In this document: one piece after another, positions 1-8,224 of the stretch
Layout: each line of letters begins with the position of its first letter
Numbering within the stretch: the stretch's first letter is position 1
Assembly: GCF_003418935.1 (NCBI RefSeq)
Contig: NZ_QVMT01000001.1
Coordinates: forward strand, 846,063 to 910,062
DNA from: Emticicia sp. C21
GTDB taxonomy: Bacteria > Bacteroidota > Bacteroidia > Cytophagales > Spirosomataceae
Direction of reading: 5' to 3'
Length of the DNA: 64,000 nt
Notes under the pieces: model-generated
Told to the model about the DNA's origin: nothing
Seen by the model: only the letters and a program-made list of their open reading frames with translations
Database searches by the model: none
Made by a program: the position numbers and the translations under genes

Positions 1-1507
1 CACTTACTTTCAACTTTATCTCATAAGGCCCTGGCTTGGTAAATGTAAATTCAGGATTCGGTTCTGTTGACTGATTAACCCCATCAAAATTCCATTCAAA
101 ACTGATTTTATCATTCTTATCAAAATCAATTGAGCCGTCAGAAGTAAACTTTACTTTTAAAGGCATATTTCCGGTTAATACATCTGCCGAGGCAATCGCA
201 ATCGGTTTACGATTAACTTCTGAATAATCTATTTTCTTTAGCTGATTATCTTCCAGAAAATATAGCCCTCCATCAGCCCCAAATGACAGGTCTTTAATGA
301 AATTAAACTTCATATCTGTCAGAAAAGGCTCTATGTTCTTCACATTGCCGTCTTCATCTAGTGTTTCCAATATCACGCCTTGTTCATCGACATATCTGAA
401 AGATTTCTTGTCGAAATACTTCGGTAACCGATACGGACTTTTAGCATATCTTTCAAAATCATATACCGCATTGCGTACTAAAGGATTCGTCGATTGACTG
501 GTAAAATCTGTCATCATAATGGTGGTGTCGCCAACCAATTGCATTCGCCCGATTTTATATTCATTCAGCGCTGTTTCAGCAAAAGTATAGATATAACCAT
601 TCTGATAAAATTCGGGGTCGAGCCTGATGGCTTTCATCTTAGGTATTTCAATCTTACCTAATAGGCTGGTCTTGCTTTTTTTGGCTTCATACATTTTCAC
701 ACTACCATCCTCTTCTACCAATAGCACATTCTCATTTCGCAAAGTCGCCAGAGCCAACGGATTCTGTAAATTATCTGATAATACAATTTTCAGGAAGTTC
801 TTTTCATCAGGTAAGGCAGTTCCGGCAATTTTCACATAATCAGGTAAGGCTTTTGCAGATACTTCTTCAATACCCGACCAGACATGGCTAATAAAATCCG
901 GGTTTGTATAGGCGGAGGGCTCACAGCCCAAAGCCGTATAAAACAGCTTTCCACCCTCGTCTGTGGTATAATACCAGGCCCAGGTTTTACCCATCACATC
1001 TAATAGTACAGGTTTGCAACGGGTGGGCAGATTATTAAAAACCAAAGGCTTATCATTTACTTTCCAGAGTGGCGGTAAGGCTGTTTTGCCTATACTGGCA
1101 TTAGTAATCAGGCTTAATTGAGCAGGATTTTCTAATTGAGTTTGGGCTAATGTACCTCCCAGAATTTTCTCGTACCAAAGCCATTTGTATGAATGCTCTG
1201 CTGCTTTGCCAATCCCCACAAAACCACCACCAGCTTGTATAAATCTTTGTAGCTCGGCCGCTTGTCTGAAATTCAGCCGATTGGCTGAGGTATTCAGAAA
1301 AACAATGGCATTGTAGTTTTTTAATGTATTTTCAGTAAATCTGGTCGGATTAGAAGTGGTATCCAGACTTATTTTTTTCGATGAAGCGGTTGCTGCCAAT
1401 GCGTTCAATTCGGGTGTATTGACCGCATCATAAAATACCAGTACTTTTTGCCCAAAAGCAAAGTGCGTAAGTAAACATAGTATAGTTAGGGATATTAATT
1501 GCTTCAT
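1..1507 (-). CDS. Secreted ThuA-like / PKD-domain protein (C-terminus outside window)
   Basis: The reading frame is open from an ATG at 1505-1507 to the window edge, giving 502 visible residues; the stop lies outside. The protein begins with a Sec signal peptide (MKQLISLTILCLLTHFAFGQ). The next ~180 residues look like a ThuA/glutamine-amidotransferase-like fold: KVLVFYDAVNTPELNALA, then AIVFLNTSANRLNF, a GGGFVGIG stretch, and HSYKWLWYEKILGG. A propeller-like middle follows (YIYTFAETALNEYKIGRMQL, FGADGGLYFLED). The visible end is a PKD-type immunoglobulin fold (EWNFDG, FTKPGPYEIKLKV). ThuA-PKD proteins of this kind are common secreted proteins in Bacteroidota and are often linked to sugar metabolism. 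The substrate is unknown here. A heme or further C-terminal domain may lie beyond the edge. Confidence 0.8.
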   Translation of the reverse strand, partial: MKQLISLTILCLLTHFAFGQKVLVFYDAVNTPELNALAATASSKKISLDTTSNPTRFTENTLKNYNAIVFLNTSANRLNFRQAAELQRFIQAGGGFVGIGKAAEHSYKWLWYEKILGGTLAQTQLENPAQLSLITNASIGKTALPPLWKVNDKPLVFNNLPTRCKPVLLDVMGKTWAWYYTTDEGGKLFYTALGCEPSAYTNPDFISHVWSGIEEVSAKALPDYVKIAGTALPDEKNFLKIVLSDNLQNPLALATLRNENVLLVEEDGSVKMYEAKKSKTSLLGKIEIPKMKAIRLDPEFYQNGYIYTFAETALNEYKIGRMQLVGDTTIMMTDFTSQSTNPLVRNAVYDFERYAKSPYRLPKYFDKKSFRYVDEQGVILETLDEDGNVKNIEPFLTDMKFNFIKDLSFGADGGLYFLEDNQLKKIDYSEVNRKPIAIASADVLTGNMPLKVKFTSDGSIDFDKNDKISFEWNFDGVNQSTEPNPEFTFTKPGPYEIKLKVS

Positions 1508-1565
1508 CTGTAACAGAATTCATATTCTACAAAAATAAGTAAGAATGAGCGTTTTTTTATATATC

Positions 1566-2492
1566 TTAAGTCTGAATCTGATGAATTATTTGATTGGCGA
1601 GATTTTCTGTTGCATCCATCCCATCTAACCAATAAATAGGCAGGTCTTTTTTCTCCATACTCCTAAAAAAAGTCATCTGGCGCTTGGCAAATTGGTGGAT
1701 GGCTACTTCCAGTTTTGTTACCATTTCCTCATAACCCAATTGACCCAATAGATATTCGGTAATGAACTTATATTCCAAACCATAAAAAATCAGTTTTTCA
1801 GCACTTATTCCCTTATCTAAAAGAGCCTGGACCTCTTCAATCATACCTTCTTCCAGGCGTTTATATAACCGCTTGGTAATCCGTTCCCGCCGCACTTCTG
1901 TCGGAATAGAAATACCAAAGATTAATGCCTCATAAGCTTCCTTTGCATCATTAACTTGCGGATTATTTCGCATAAAACGACCAATCTCAATAGCCCTGAT
2001 TAACCGCTTTTTAGTAGAAGTATCTGCGACAGGAGTAAATGTCTGATACTCTTGTTGAAACTGATTGAGTAAATCTTGATACTCTTTCGCTTCTAATTGC
2101 TCTCTTAATAGATTATCAATCGGAATCTGTGTATGCTGATAATTCTTTAACACTGCCTCAATATACATACCCGTGCCACCGCAAAGAATAGGTACTTTCC
2201 CTCTATCAATTATATCCTTATAAGCTTGCTGAAAGTCTTTCTGAAAACGAGCCACATGATACTCCTCCCCCGCTTCTACAACGTCAATTAAATGATAAGG
2301 AATTTTCAGACCCGATGGGTGATTATATTCTTCATAATCTTTACCCGTACCGATATTCATTCCTTTGTATACCTGTCGGCTATCGGCGCTGATAATCTCC
2401 CCTCCGATTGTAGCAGCTAATGCAACAGCCAGTTTTGTTTTGCCTGATGCCGTTGGGCCCAATATCACTATGAGTTTTTGCTGCGCTCCCAT
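1566..2492 (-). CDS. miaA: tRNA dimethylallyltransferase MiaA
   Basis: MiaA transfers the dimethylallyl group of DMAPP to N6 of A37 in tRNAs that read UNN codons. The 308-aa protein is normal family length. It has a Walker A loop GPTASGKT at residues 12-19, the substrate motif ADSRQVYKGMNIGTGK, the conserved GGTGMYIEA segment and the C-terminal YGLEYK / QFAKRQMTFFR signature. The start ATG directly abuts the TAA stop of the upstream gene (2493-3365) with no spacer, so the two are probably translationally coupled. Nothing is missing from the catalytic core. Confidence 0.97.
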   Translation of the reverse strand: MGAQQKLIVILGPTASGKTKLAVALAATIGGEIISADSRQVYKGMNIGTGKDYEEYNHPSGLKIPYHLIDVVEAGEEYHVARFQKDFQQAYKDIIDRGKVPILCGGTGMYIEAVLKNYQHTQIPIDNLLREQLEAKEYQDLLNQFQQEYQTFTPVADTSTKKRLIRAIEIGRFMRNNPQVNDAKEAYEALIFGISIPTEVRRERITKRLYKRLEEGMIEEVQALLDKGISAEKLIFYGLEYKFITEYLLGQLGYEEMVTKLEVAIHQFAKRQMTFFRSMEKKDLPIYWLDGMDATENLANQIIHQIQT

Positions 2493-3365
2493 TTATCCCT
2501 GCTTTAATTTCAACAAATACTTCCAACTCCCTGCATTCCACACTTGTTTCTCGCTTTTCTCTTCTCTTTTCCAGATTCTTCTATTATCTGCATCCAATCG
2601 AAATGACTGCGGAACTGTCAATTCTATTCGCTCAAAACCTAATTTTTCATAACTGGCACCATCCGACCAATCTGCATCAGCGTAAGTCATAATATCCTCG
2701 GGTCTTTGCTCTTTGATGAAAGTTTGTAACAACTTATCAAAACCACCTACTACCGTAAAGCCTTTCAGATTAGCAAACCGTATCAATTCAAAACTTCTGT
2801 AAGAAACACCCTCACGAACAAATGTTCTTGCCGTGCTGAAAGAGGCAGCTGCTATCAATATTTCTTCCTGTTGCTCCAATGCCTCACTTAAAGCCTGAGT
2901 GAAAATATTCTTATTTTTTTCAATCACTCTGAAATATCTCTTAGGCAAATATAGCCCGTATTTAAACTTAGCACCTGTTGGAATCTGCAAATGGTTTTCT
3001 AAAAGAAACCTATCCAAAGTCGGTTTATCAATACGTCTGCTTTTAGTCAATCTTGCCGGAATAGTAGCCGATTCACCTAAAATTGATAGCAAGCGTGACT
3101 GTACAATTCTTTGCTGTGTATACCAGACATCTTCCCAAAGATGAATCATACGCAGCCCTAGTTGTGTGAAGGCTTTACTTAAATGTTGAAAAAAATCCCC
3201 ATTCTGTATAGATGGCTCTATCGAAACGCAATGGATAACCAGCTGTTTTTCAGGCAGATAAATATATACAAAGGGTGATGGCGGAAAGGCATCAAAATTG
3301 TATAGAAATGGTATATTACTATGTTGTTGGATAAAGGTTGATATTTCGCTAATGAATCGTTTCAA
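2493..3365 (-). CDS. Hef/VSR-like endonuclease-related protein of unknown role
   Basis: This 290-aa cytoplasmic protein has no signal peptide. The central segment (MIHLWEDVWYTQQRIVQSRL, then a short PARLTKSRRID stretch) resembles the VSR/DUF559-like nuclease core of phage Hef-type free-standing endonucleases, in which W-E-D is followed by a K/R-rich strand. The C-terminal half (GFTVVGGFDKLLQTFIKEQ, DIMTYADADWSDGASYEKLG) resembles the segment that follows that core in the same proteins. The similarity is recognised by eye only. The gene is fused tip-to-tail with miaA and looks vertically maintained rather than mobile. It may be a domesticated nuclease or a nucleic-acid-binding protein. I cannot tell whether it is catalytically active. 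Confidence 0.6.
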   Translation of the reverse strand: MKRFISEISTFIQQHSNIPFLYNFDAFPPSPFVYIYLPEKQLVIHCVSIEPSIQNGDFFQHLSKAFTQLGLRMIHLWEDVWYTQQRIVQSRLLSILGESATIPARLTKSRRIDKPTLDRFLLENHLQIPTGAKFKYGLYLPKRYFRVIEKNKNIFTQALSEALEQQEEILIAAASFSTARTFVREGVSYRSFELIRFANLKGFTVVGGFDKLLQTFIKEQRPEDIMTYADADWSDGASYEKLGFERIELTVPQSFRLDADNRRIWKREEKSEKQVWNAGSWKYLLKLKQG

Positions 3366-3473
3366 AAAATTAATTAATTTTTAACGGTTTCTCTCAATTT
3401 TTTTATTATAATCGACGTTTATTTAACAAAATCAAATTTTAAAAACCGCTAAGAACTATAAAACTGTTTTCTT

Positions 3474-4166
3474 ATGAAGACTATGCGTTTTTTCTTGATG
3501 TTGGGAATAGTTTCACTCTCAATTTCAGCTTTTGGTCAAACATCCCGTGCGTATCTATTACAAGAGGCTGATGATTACTTTAAAGCCGGACGTTATTGGG
3601 ATGCCTTTTTCCGTTATCGTGAATGTGCGAAATTACCTGAATTTCAGTCGGAAAGCAAAATTTCTGACCAGGTCACTAATTCGTCTCATGCCATGTATCT
3701 GACTCAAAAATTCAAGGATTATTATGGTATGCGCAAGTATGAGCCTGCAAAAACCAATCTGATTGAGCTCATCAGCATGAATCCTGATGACCCGAATAAA
3801 GGTGAATTGCCTAAGATTACCCTGGCACAAGGAGCTGAATTACAGCGTCTGGCCTGGAGACAAAATACACCAAAGGCCACGGCTGATATGCTGAAAAGAG
3901 CGATTATGTTCTATCATCAGGCCATCAGAGAGGGTTTGATGGATGATGGTATCGCCATGACGATCAGACAATGTGAGGCTTCTATTAAAGATACTGGTGT
4001 AACTGATGCCGGCCCAATACTGGCAACGCAACCAGTTCAGAGCTCAACTACCCCATCTGCACAAAGTGCAGTTCCGGTGGCAAGTCCGAGAAAGCCATCA
4101 ACTGTTCCTCCGACGGTGATTATTCTCCCAAACGAGCAAGGTACCTCAACACCCAAACAGAATTAA
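3474..4166 (+). CDS. Secreted TPR-like protein of unknown function
   Basis: This 230-aa protein has a clear signal peptide (MKTMRFFLMLGIVSLSISAFGQ). Helical TPR-like segments follow: AYLLQEADDYFKAGRYWDAF and MKRAIMFYHQAIREGLMDD. The tail, from about residue 180, is rich in Pro, Ser, Thr and Gln and looks unstructured. The opening repeat resembles the N-terminal TPRs of Bacteroidota cell-envelope proteins associated with OmpA/PD40 proteins, but no OmpA domain is present. Another Met at residue 4 (MRFF) is an alternative start. The gene is monocistronic and followed by a strong hairpin. Its function is not recognised. Confidence 0.75.
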   Translation: MKTMRFFLMLGIVSLSISAFGQTSRAYLLQEADDYFKAGRYWDAFFRYRECAKLPEFQSESKISDQVTNSSHAMYLTQKFKDYYGMRKYEPAKTNLIELISMNPDDPNKGELPKITLAQGAELQRLAWRQNTPKATADMLKRAIMFYHQAIREGLMDDGIAMTIRQCEASIKDTGVTDAGPILATQPVQSSTTPSAQSAVPVASPRKPSTVPPTVIILPNEQGTSTPKQN

Positions 4167-4202
4167 TTTGCTTTAGATATAGAACCTAGGTTAAAGTAAA
4201 AG

Positions 4203-4240
4203 AAATGGGCATGCAAACTTTTCCGGTGCATGCCCATTTT
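4203..4240 (+). terminator. Intrinsic terminator after the TPR-like gene
   Basis: A 13-bp perfect stem (AAATGGGCATGCA, 4203-4215, with its complement at 4227-4239) and an 11-nt loop are followed by a T-rich tract. It lies 37 bp after the stop at 4166. Confidence 0.85.
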
Positions 4241-4299
4241 CATTTTCATCTTATAGTGATTGATTTTATCATCTTGATACATTAAGATTAATCTTTACT

Positions 4300-4432
4300 T
4301 TAATATATTATTCCTACGGGATATTTGAAATTAATGATGTTATTTACTTCTACCGCTGCGGCGGCCGCCGCAGCGGTAGAAAGTAGAAAGTGGAGCAAGA
4401 TAACTTTAAGTCCCGTAGGAACGATATATTAA
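4300..4432. repeat. Family A palindromic element, copy A1
   Basis: Outer arms at 4300-4322 (core TTCCTACGGGAT) and 4410-4432 (core GTCCCGTAGGAAC) are imperfect inverted repeats carrying the A-family core TCCCGTAGGGA and the flanking ATATAT. In the other two copies (29846-30001 and 61735-61907) a second, inner pair of cores lies inside the outer pair. Here the inner pair is absent and a GC-rich palindrome occupies its place. The flanking ACTTCTACC / GGTAGAAAGT segment is shared with the linkers of the other copies. The element fills the gap between the convergent TPR-like gene and the GH2 gene. Confidence 0.8.
4348..4381. repeat. 34-nt perfect GC-rich palindrome inside A1
   Basis: The segment is a perfect inverted repeat centred between 4364 and 4365. 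The centre reads GCGGCGGCCGCCGC and contains a NotI-type octamer. It is the most GC-rich non-coding stretch in this neighbourhood and replaces the inner cores found in copies A2 and A3. The 11-mer GCGGCGGCCGC (4358-4368) recurs at 51753-51763. Confidence 0.9.
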
Positions 4433-4470
4433 AACTTTAAAATTTATTTAATTTAACAGATACATTATCC

Positions 4471-7260
4471 TTATTTCAATACAAACGCTACAGTCGGGTT
4501 TAATGGATAACGGCCGAATTTATCACCATAAATCGCCAGACCTCCATTCATACTCTCAGGTACTTCCATTCTTACTACAATTTCCCCTGTCTTCTTCGCT
4601 TCCTCCAATGCTCTTGGTGGAATAATAATTCCCAGACGATACCCATAAGAGCCCGCTTCACGGAGTTTCTTATCTCTTAATTGGTTATGCCAAGAGAGAA
4701 CACCACGGTGGTCAGAAGGATCATCAGGCAAATCATGACGACTAACAAATATATTATTTACACTTATACCTACCGATGTCGGGAACTTGATCATGTCAGT
4801 CATGGCATACGCATTCGGGTTTTGCACAGGGTCTGCAATGGCACCTAGCATCCAGTTTTCATTGCCTTTCAGCTTTTTGTCCATGTCTTTAGCAAACAGT
4901 TGCTTCGCTCCTGCTTCTACTACAAAAGCCACGCTTTCCACTGTATTCAGGTCAAGGTTGTTTGGTATTTTAAATGCATACTCAAAATAGCCACTTCCGG
5001 CACCATTCACTTTCAAACCATCTAATACATTCCATTGCTTACCAGACCACTTGGCACCTTTGAAATTCTTCGCATCTACACTTACTAATTTAGCTTTTTT
5101 GCCTGAGAGTAATACGATTTCGCTAGGTGTTGGCGCATCCACAATAAAGTTCATTACATTATGGTGTAATTCATTACCTGCGTTATCTACCAATACCAGC
5201 GACATCGTTACAACTGCCTTTTCATTCGGCATTTTCACATCCAATGATGGTAGCTCTTTTTGTAACCAGGGCTGATAATCAACTGTGCGCTCCATGCTGC
5301 TCCAGGTTTTTTCCTGCCCCAAAGCATCATAGCCATATAGGTTTATTTTCAAAGTCAGTTTATTGCCAACATCCGTTCTATCAGTCATGAACGAAGCATA
5401 TAATGGCACAGTAATTACTTCGTTGGGCTGTGCTGTTTTAGAAATCGTATTGCCTGTTGAAATATAAAATGGCGAATGGAAGTCTTTCAGACTCATGCCT
5501 TTAACCATATCCTGTAAACCTAAGTCTTTCTCAGTACGGTCAAAACGCACGTAGCCGTTCCATTCATTAATCACATCATGATGCTCAGTGTATAACCAAC
5601 CCGCTACTTTCGGATACTTTCTGAACACATTAATCATCTGGTGATAATCCCAGCTCCAGTCGCAATCGCCTGTACTACCCTCGTAGCCCCATACGTTCCC
5701 GCATTCAGAGTTAATATTAGGTACATCTGTTTGCAGGTATCCTTTTTCGTAGTGGAAATCACTACCTACCGACGTTTTTTCAGTCAAATCTTTCAGATGG
5801 TCTTCCCATGCCCAACCTGGCAGATATTCGTGCCATGAATTAATATCAGTTTCGGTATGTCCTGCGCCGCAACAAATAGAGTTATCTTCTACCAGACGCG
5901 TACCATCCAATGATTTCGCCAGACGATACACTGAGGCCACCCATTTCTGTGTTTCAGGCGTATAAATATTCTCTACTTTACCATTCACCTCTTTCTTGGT
6001 GCGTAACCCCCATGTTTCGTTAAAAGTAATCCATGAGAAAATAGCAGGGTGATTATAATCTCGCTTAATCATTTCTTTGAGCGTAAATTCTGACTCCTGC
6101 TGGGCCTCTTTACCCGGTTCTCCCCAACTATTAGGTAGGTCAGACATCACTAGTACACCCAGTTTATCCGCCCAGTACAATTTACGAGGCACATCTACTT
6201 TAATGTGCGTACGGATGCCGTTCAAACCAATATTACGGGCAATCAGAATTTCTTTCTTCATAAATTCATCAGTCGGGAAAGTATAAAAACCCTCCGGATG
6301 ATAAGATTGGTCAAGTGCCAGCTGCATATATACAGGCTTGTTATTTAAGGCTATGTATTTATAATTAGTACCCGGCAGATTCACTGTAGAAATCTTGCGC
6401 ATACCAAAATAAGATTTCACGGCATCGTCGCCCAATTTTACAGTTGCATCATATAAATAAGGGTCTTCCAGATTCCATAAGCGAGCCGATGGGATTGGAA
6501 TAGTAAATGAATATTGAGTCTGTCCTTTCGGAAAAGTCTGTTTCACTGCAGTGCTTTGCGGACCATCTATACTTACCGATAAAGCAATATCCTGCGGAGC
6601 AGGTTTTGCCAGATAAGTAGTTACTTTTACTTCCGATTTATCAATATCAGGTGTAAAATGCACAGCATCAATATAATTTTGTCCGCGACCCTCTAAGTAA
6701 ATCGTCTGCCATAAACCACGGGCATTGCCGTAGCCTTGCTTGCCATATAAAGTAAAATCACGGCGTTTATCGTCTACCCTGATGACCAGATTTTGTTTCG
6801 CTCCGTGCTTTACATTTGTTAGTTCAAACGAAAACGGTGTATAACCACCTTTATGGCTACCTAACAATTTGCCATCAAGCCAAACAGTCGTTTCCCAATC
6901 AGAAGCACCGATGGTCACGAATACTTTCTTGCCTTTCCATGAGGGACTAACCGTGATTGACTTTTTATACCAGGCTATATCGGCTTCGTCTTTCACACCT
7001 GATAATGGTGAACCCCAAGGGAACGGCACACTGATAGTTTTGGTAAATGGTTTGGCAGAGGCATGCCATTTCTGAGTAACACCCACATCGTTTTTATCAA
7101 ATTCAAAAGCCCAGTTGCCGTTCAGGTTTTGCCAGTCGGCTCTTTCAAAATCAGGTCTTGGGTGTTCGGGTAAAGGAATAGTCTCCTGGGCAGAGAGATT
7201 AAAAATCAGGAAATAACAGAGTAGGTAAAGTAATTTTTTCGAATGGGTCATATGGTTCAT
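4471..7260 (-). CDS. Secreted glycoside hydrolase family 2 enzyme (beta-galactosidase/glucuronidase-like)
   Basis: This 929-aa protein starts at the ATG at 7258-7260; another ATG three codons downstream (7249-7251) is equally possible. The frame is open further upstream to 7398, but that part crosses a hairpin repeat and is not plausible coding sequence. A signal peptide (HSKKLLYLLCYFLIFNLSAQ) precedes the GH2 jelly-roll sugar-binding domain (about residues 35-200: NLNGNWAFEF, WYKKSITV, SDWETTVWLDGKLLGSHKGG). An Ig-like domain and the TIM barrel follow. The acid/base Glu is in FNETW (about E415) and the nucleophile in INSECG (about E519). A long C-terminal beta region follows. GH2 enzymes release beta-linked galactose, glucuronate or mannose; the exact sugar cannot be read here. 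No transporter or SusCD gene is adjacent. Confidence 0.9.
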   Translation of the reverse strand: MNHMTHSKKLLYLLCYFLIFNLSAQETIPLPEHPRPDFERADWQNLNGNWAFEFDKNDVGVTQKWHASAKPFTKTISVPFPWGSPLSGVKDEADIAWYKKSITVSPSWKGKKVFVTIGASDWETTVWLDGKLLGSHKGGYTPFSFELTNVKHGAKQNLVIRVDDKRRDFTLYGKQGYGNARGLWQTIYLEGRGQNYIDAVHFTPDIDKSEVKVTTYLAKPAPQDIALSVSIDGPQSTAVKQTFPKGQTQYSFTIPIPSARLWNLEDPYLYDATVKLGDDAVKSYFGMRKISTVNLPGTNYKYIALNNKPVYMQLALDQSYHPEGFYTFPTDEFMKKEILIARNIGLNGIRTHIKVDVPRKLYWADKLGVLVMSDLPNSWGEPGKEAQQESEFTLKEMIKRDYNHPAIFSWITFNETWGLRTKKEVNGKVENIYTPETQKWVASVYRLAKSLDGTRLVEDNSICCGAGHTETDINSWHEYLPGWAWEDHLKDLTEKTSVGSDFHYEKGYLQTDVPNINSECGNVWGYEGSTGDCDWSWDYHQMINVFRKYPKVAGWLYTEHHDVINEWNGYVRFDRTEKDLGLQDMVKGMSLKDFHSPFYISTGNTISKTAQPNEVITVPLYASFMTDRTDVGNKLTLKINLYGYDALGQEKTWSSMERTVDYQPWLQKELPSLDVKMPNEKAVVTMSLVLVDNAGNELHHNVMNFIVDAPTPSEIVLLSGKKAKLVSVDAKNFKGAKWSGKQWNVLDGLKVNGAGSGYFEYAFKIPNNLDLNTVESVAFVVEAGAKQLFAKDMDKKLKGNENWMLGAIADPVQNPNAYAMTDMIKFPTSVGISVNNIFVSRHDLPDDPSDHRGVLSWHNQLRDKKLREAGSYGYRLGIIIPPRALEEAKKTGEIVVRMEVPESMNGGLAIYGDKFGRYPLNPTVAFVLK

Positions 7261-7372
7261 ACAAATTTTAGGTGAATAGTTTTGAACAGCTAAGATAGTG
7301 AACTTGTTTAACATTTTTAATTTAAGTATTATAAAATGACATTCTGTATTCCAGAAATTGGCCATCCCGCTC

Positions 7373-7514
7373 AAAAAGGTTCCTACCATATCGGTCACCT
7401 TTTCTGATGTCGCTTGAGTGGCTTAAAAAAAAGGTTCCCACCATATCGGGAACCTTTTCCAACTCCAATCTGATTGTCTGCTAAAAAGGTAGCTACCGTA
7501 TTGGCTACCTTTTT
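7373..7514. repeat. Three tandem, diverged hairpins upstream of the GH2 gene
   Basis: Hairpins lie at 7373-7403, 7425-7458 and 7483-7514. All begin AAAAAGGT, end ACCTTTTT and share an ACC(A/G)TAT loop. The inner stem pairs differ between copies (GGTTCCC/GGGAACC in the second, GGTAGC/GCTACC in the third), yet remain complementary. The A-run and T-run on opposite sides would let each act as a terminator in either direction. They lie 110-250 bp upstream of the GH2 start and about 700 bp upstream of the TonB receptor, so they do not end any visible gene. Confidence 0.85.
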
Positions 7515-7571
7515 CGGTTCCGTTTGGTTGTCTATCTTGCCTTTCTCTTTCTCCATTGCAATAATTGTTAT

Positions 7572-7626
7572 GCAGACGGCTAGTTGCAGACGGCCAGTTG
7601 CGGACTGCTAGTTGCGACGGCCAGTC
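7572..7626. repeat. 14-bp minisatellite, four units
   Basis: Units are GCAGACGGCTAGTT (7572-7585), GCAGACGGCCAGTT (7586-7599), GCGGACTGCTAGTT (7600-7613) and a 13-nt GCGACGGCCAGTC (7614-7626). They are in direct orientation and more GC-rich than the surrounding gap. No reading frame is evident. Confidence 0.85.
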
Positions 7627-7850
7627 GTGAATGGTTATCCTCGAAATTTCTGACTTAGAATTTTGTTTTCAAAGTATTTGGGAAGATTTTGGTCTAATCA
7701 TACTGTTAGGTGTAGATGCAAAAGATTATTTTTTCCGAATTTCGAAAAATTTTAAAGAACACCTATTTCCTGAATCCTAATCGGCCTCTACTGTTTATAC
7801 TTTTTTAGTTTAATAGTTTATTTTATTCTTTGTTTATATATACTATTAGT

Positions 7851-7929
7851 GCTTTTGCATTGCTTTGTCAGGTGCTTTTACTTTGCTTTGATGTATGCTT
7901 TATCAATGCTTTGTCAAGTGCTTTATCAA
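7851..7929. repeat. Degenerate TGCTTTATCAA tandem repeat
   Basis: About seven occurrences of GCTTT are spaced 8-13 nt apart, with the clearest units TGCTTTATCAA, TGCTTTGTCAA and GTGCTTTATCAA at the 3' end. It lies in the long non-coding gap 7261-8224. A 64-codon open frame across it is a by-product of the repeat. Confidence 0.6.
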
Positions 7930-8045
7930 TTTTTGATAGAGCAACTATTCTAAATCAGCATTCTATTGTAACAATTTTTATTCACTCGCATCTAATAGTC
8001 TGTAATCCTTATCAATTTAAGTGAAATATTTTTTTACATATTACC

Positions 8046-8081
8046 TTGCATTACAAAGTACCTTATTATATATTTGTAATG
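8046..8081 (+). promoter_or_regulatory. Promoter of the TonB receptor with an inverted repeat across it
   Basis: TTG (8046-8048), a 20-nt spacer and TATATTTG (8069-8076) match the Bacteroidota primary sigma consensus (TTG, 19-21 nt, TAnnTTTG). The predicted leader is about 140 nt. A 9-bp inverted repeat, CATTACAAA (8049-8057) and TTTGTAATG (8073-8081), straddles the spacer and the -7 box, so a bound dimer would block the promoter. Confidence 0.6.
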
Positions 8082-8224
8082 TCATAGATTAAAATCACTA
8101 AACCGTATCACGAATAAAGGGTTCTTCACTTCATGACTTTGATGGGTCATGAGTGAAAATTTTAAGGGCATTTTGCCCTGATGGAAAACTATTGCTTTAT
8201 AAATACAAAAACGAATAAAAACTC

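Noticed and set aside
7261-7398. N-terminal extension of the GH2 protein by 46 codons
   Set aside because: It runs through the upstream hairpin array and has no signal-peptide character. The signal peptide begins after 7260.
7830-8024. 64-codon frame over the GCTTT repeats
   Set aside because: The frame is created by the repeat tract and has low complexity.
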